From positions 95,609-159,608 of the forward strand of contig NZ_JACJRE010000011.1 of the NCBI RefSeq assembly GCF_014697075.1: a DNA stretch of 64,000 nucleotides. Direction: 5' to 3'. The notes beneath the pieces are model-generated. The model saw only the letters and a list, made by a program, of their open reading frames with translations, made no database searches and was not told where the DNA came from. The translations under genes and the position numbers were made by a program. The DNA comes from Tolypothrix sp. FACHB-123. GTDB taxonomy: Bacteria; Cyanobacteriota; Cyanobacteriia; Cyanobacteriales; Nostocaceae. Positions 62,397 to 64,000 of the stretch are shown here, piece by piece (position 1 is the first letter of the stretch; every line of letters starts with the position of its first letter).

Positions 62397-63698
62397 ATGA
62401 TTAATATCAAAGATGATTCTGAATTACTAATTTCGGTTGAGGAAGTTTCTAAGAAATTTTGCCGAAATTTAAAACGGTCTTTATTATATGGTGTCCAAGA
62501 TATTTGTACAGAATTAACTGGTGGTAGTCGAAATGGTAACAGTCTCCGTCCCAAAGAATTTTGGGCGTTAAAAGATGTCAGCTTTCAACTGCGACGCGGA
62601 GAAGCCTTAGGCTTAGTGGGAGCCAATGGAGCCGGCAAAAGTACATTACTGCGGATTATTAGCGGACTGATTAATCCTGATACGGGAACTGTAAAAGTTA
62701 GAGGGAGATTAGCACCATTAATTGCTTTAGGTGCTGGTTTTAATCCCGTTTTAACAGGGCGAGAAAATATCTATGCAAACATGTCGATTTTAGGGTTATC
62801 GACTAAAGAAATAGAAAAAAGATTTGCCGATGTCGTCGATTTTGCGGGAATTGAAGATGCAATTGATGCACCAGTGCAAACCTATAGTTCGGGGATGGCG
62901 GCTAGATTAGGGTTTGCTTGTGCCGTTCACATAGAACCTGATATTTTACTAATAGATGAAGTGTTAGCAGTTGGCGATATTAATTTTCGCGTTAAATGCT
63001 ACCAGAGATTAGCAAAACTGCGAGAAGCAGGTACAGCTTTTGTTTTAGTTTCCCATAATCCCCATGTAGTTTTAAATGTATGTGAAAATTCCGTTTACTT
63101 GGCGAAGGGAGAATTAATTAAATATGGCGAAACAGAAGCGGTAATTCGTCAATATGAAGAAGATTTAAGTTTGGCTGGGGTAGACACATCTTTAGGAATG
63201 ATGTTTTTACCAGAAAAACCGGAAAGTGAAAGCTTAGGTATAGATATTGTTTCTGTGTGTTTTAAAGATGAGCATGGTAATATTTTGGCGGCTCCCCGTT
63301 GTGGGGAATTAGCTTATTTATGTGTAGAATGCAAAGCTTATAAGCAAGTTGATCATGCCAATTTAGGTATATCTATTACAGCTTTATCTGGACAGAATGA
63401 GCGAATTTTATATATAACTTCCGCCAGCGATCATGAACCATTGCAGATTCTCCCAGGAAGGCTAGAAATTCAAATGCAGATGCCTTATTGTTGCCTATTA
63501 CCCGGTTTATATAGTGCGAAAATATATATCAAAGAAGGTGTATGTTCTTTTGATATAGTTGAATCTTTTAGATTTATGGTTAAAGCTAGTAAAATTACTA
63601 GTCGTTCCTTATTTTATCAGCCTCGAAAGTGGGAAGTTATCAATCACAAGGCAGAAGGCAAAAGACAAAGGGAAGAAGGGAATATATATCAAGGATAA
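62397..63698 (+). CDS. Polysaccharide ABC exporter ATPase (Wzt-like) with C-terminal glycan-binding domain
   Basis: A 433-residue protein. NBD: Walker A GANGAGKST (about residues 74-82), signature YSSGMAARLGFA, Walker B ILLIDEVLAVGD, H-loop VLVSHN. After residue 250 comes a beta-rich Wzt-type C-terminal domain (LGIDIVSVCFKDEHGN ... LLPGLYSAKIYI) that in O-antigen exporters binds the finished polymer end. The last 16 residues (KAEGKRQREEGNIYQG) are encoded by an AGGCAAAAGACAAAGG-type repeat and look acquired. It overlaps nothing downstream. Confidence 0.92.
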   Translation: MINIKDDSELLISVEEVSKKFCRNLKRSLLYGVQDICTELTGGSRNGNSLRPKEFWALKDVSFQLRRGEALGLVGANGAGKSTLLRIISGLINPDTGTVKVRGRLAPLIALGAGFNPVLTGRENIYANMSILGLSTKEIEKRFADVVDFAGIEDAIDAPVQTYSSGMAARLGFACAVHIEPDILLIDEVLAVGDINFRVKCYQRLAKLREAGTAFVLVSHNPHVVLNVCENSVYLAKGELIKYGETEAVIRQYEEDLSLAGVDTSLGMMFLPEKPESESLGIDIVSVCFKDEHGNILAAPRCGELAYLCVECKAYKQVDHANLGISITALSGQNERILYITSASDHEPLQILPGRLEIQMQMPYCCLLPGLYSAKIYIKEGVCSFDIVESFRFMVKASKITSRSLFYQPRKWEVINHKAEGKRQREEGNIYQG

Positions 63699-64000
63699 GG
63701 AACTACCAAGTAGAAAAATATTCCTTAATCAAGGATGAGCTAATCTGTCTGCATCAGGAGGTTATTTTAACAGCTAAAAAATAGCTTCCTCTACAGTTGT
63801 AAAAACTCTTAAATCAGGCAATTTCTCCAACTTTGAGCCTTGCAAGGCGCACCTAACCCAATACCGTTCAGTTAGCGCCAAAAACCTGAAAATGCGTAGT
63901 AGCGCGGCAACCTTAAAATGTTTGGTTGATTAATGATATTATTCCGCAATTATGGCATTTCCATTTTTTGAACCCAACAAATTAGACTAGACGCGCTACT
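63699..64000. other. Intergenic end of window with a possible IS terminus
   Basis: CCAATACCGTTCAGTTAGCG starting at 63858 resembles the inverted end of the IS at 56654 (CCAATACGGTTCAGTTAAG) with two or three differences. The remaining 120 bp show no transposase start I can confirm. A second IS may begin here and continue past the window. Confidence 0.45.

Overview
The window looks like chromosomal DNA of a filamentous, probably heterocyst-forming cyanobacterium (Nostocales). The evidence is the very frequent HIP1 octamer (GCGATCGC), heptameric short tandem repeats of the GTTGACT / CCCAATG / TTGTCAG type, many small palindromic intergenic repeats, and genes such as a CpcS/CpeS-type bilin lyase, NblS (Hik33), CrtH and CofG. 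These identifications rest on recognised sequence motifs, not on database searches.

Layout. 1-1000: the 3' end of a CBS/universal-stress-domain protein, probably a ClC chloride channel fusion. 1240-6990: a zinc-starvation island with palindromic Zur-type boxes. It holds a His-rich COG0523 GTPase, a GTP cyclohydrolase I (folE), an FAD-dependent oxidoreductase, a second divergent COG0523-like protein, and two metallophosphoesterase-like proteins that have lost metal ligands. 7000-11316 (minus strand): rplS - tRNA-Trp - secE - nusG - rplK - rplA - L10 leader - rplJ - rplL, closed by a clear intrinsic terminator. 11.6-17.4 kb: a glycosyltransferase and an RND efflux pump with its adaptor. 17.9-24.8 kb: bilin lyase, SDR dehydrogenase, a DUF6174-like secreted protein, a small HMA metal-binding protein beside a DUF305 remnant, a two-EF-hand Ca2+ protein with a small coiled-coil ORF, DapL, and a membrane Ser/Thr kinase.

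25-34 kb: mostly small conserved cyanobacterial proteins (GSP17M-like, YggT, YtxH-like, DUF2007-like), an alpha/beta hydrolase, upp, a free-standing small RNA candidate with its own promoter and terminator (about 31.91-31.98 kb), and crtH. 34.6-38.5 kb: nblS, purD and an 11-copy 21-bp tandem repeat. 38.6-40.2 kb: a divergent pair of apparently exported glutathione-linked enzymes (a phytochelatin-synthase-like peptidase and a GST). 40-48 kb: Ser/Thr kinase with zinc ribbon, LuxR-type regulator, CofG, and a two-gene sensor cluster whose upstream member has a complete ethylene-receptor membrane domain. 48.5-52.3 kb: a P-loop ATPase, a STAND-like TPR protein and a DUF433 protein, the best candidate here for a little-described accessory system. 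52.4-56.5 kb: divergent EF-G paralogue, TPR lipoprotein or secreted protein, PsiE-like membrane protein. 56.65-58.17 kb: an IS4-family element with intact ends and target duplication but a doubly frameshifted transposase. 59.2-63.7 kb: two glycosyltransferases and a Wzm/Wzt-type ABC exporter for a cell-surface polysaccharide. The window ends in another possible IS terminus.

How parts may work together: the Zur island would supply Zn-sparing or Zn-delivery functions under zinc limitation. The NblS/bilin lyase/CrtH genes serve the photosynthetic apparatus but are not linked to each other. The last four genes form one export operon. Repeat-derived sequence has entered several coding regions (the Usp linker, the CofG C-terminus, the Wzt C-terminus and the transposase).
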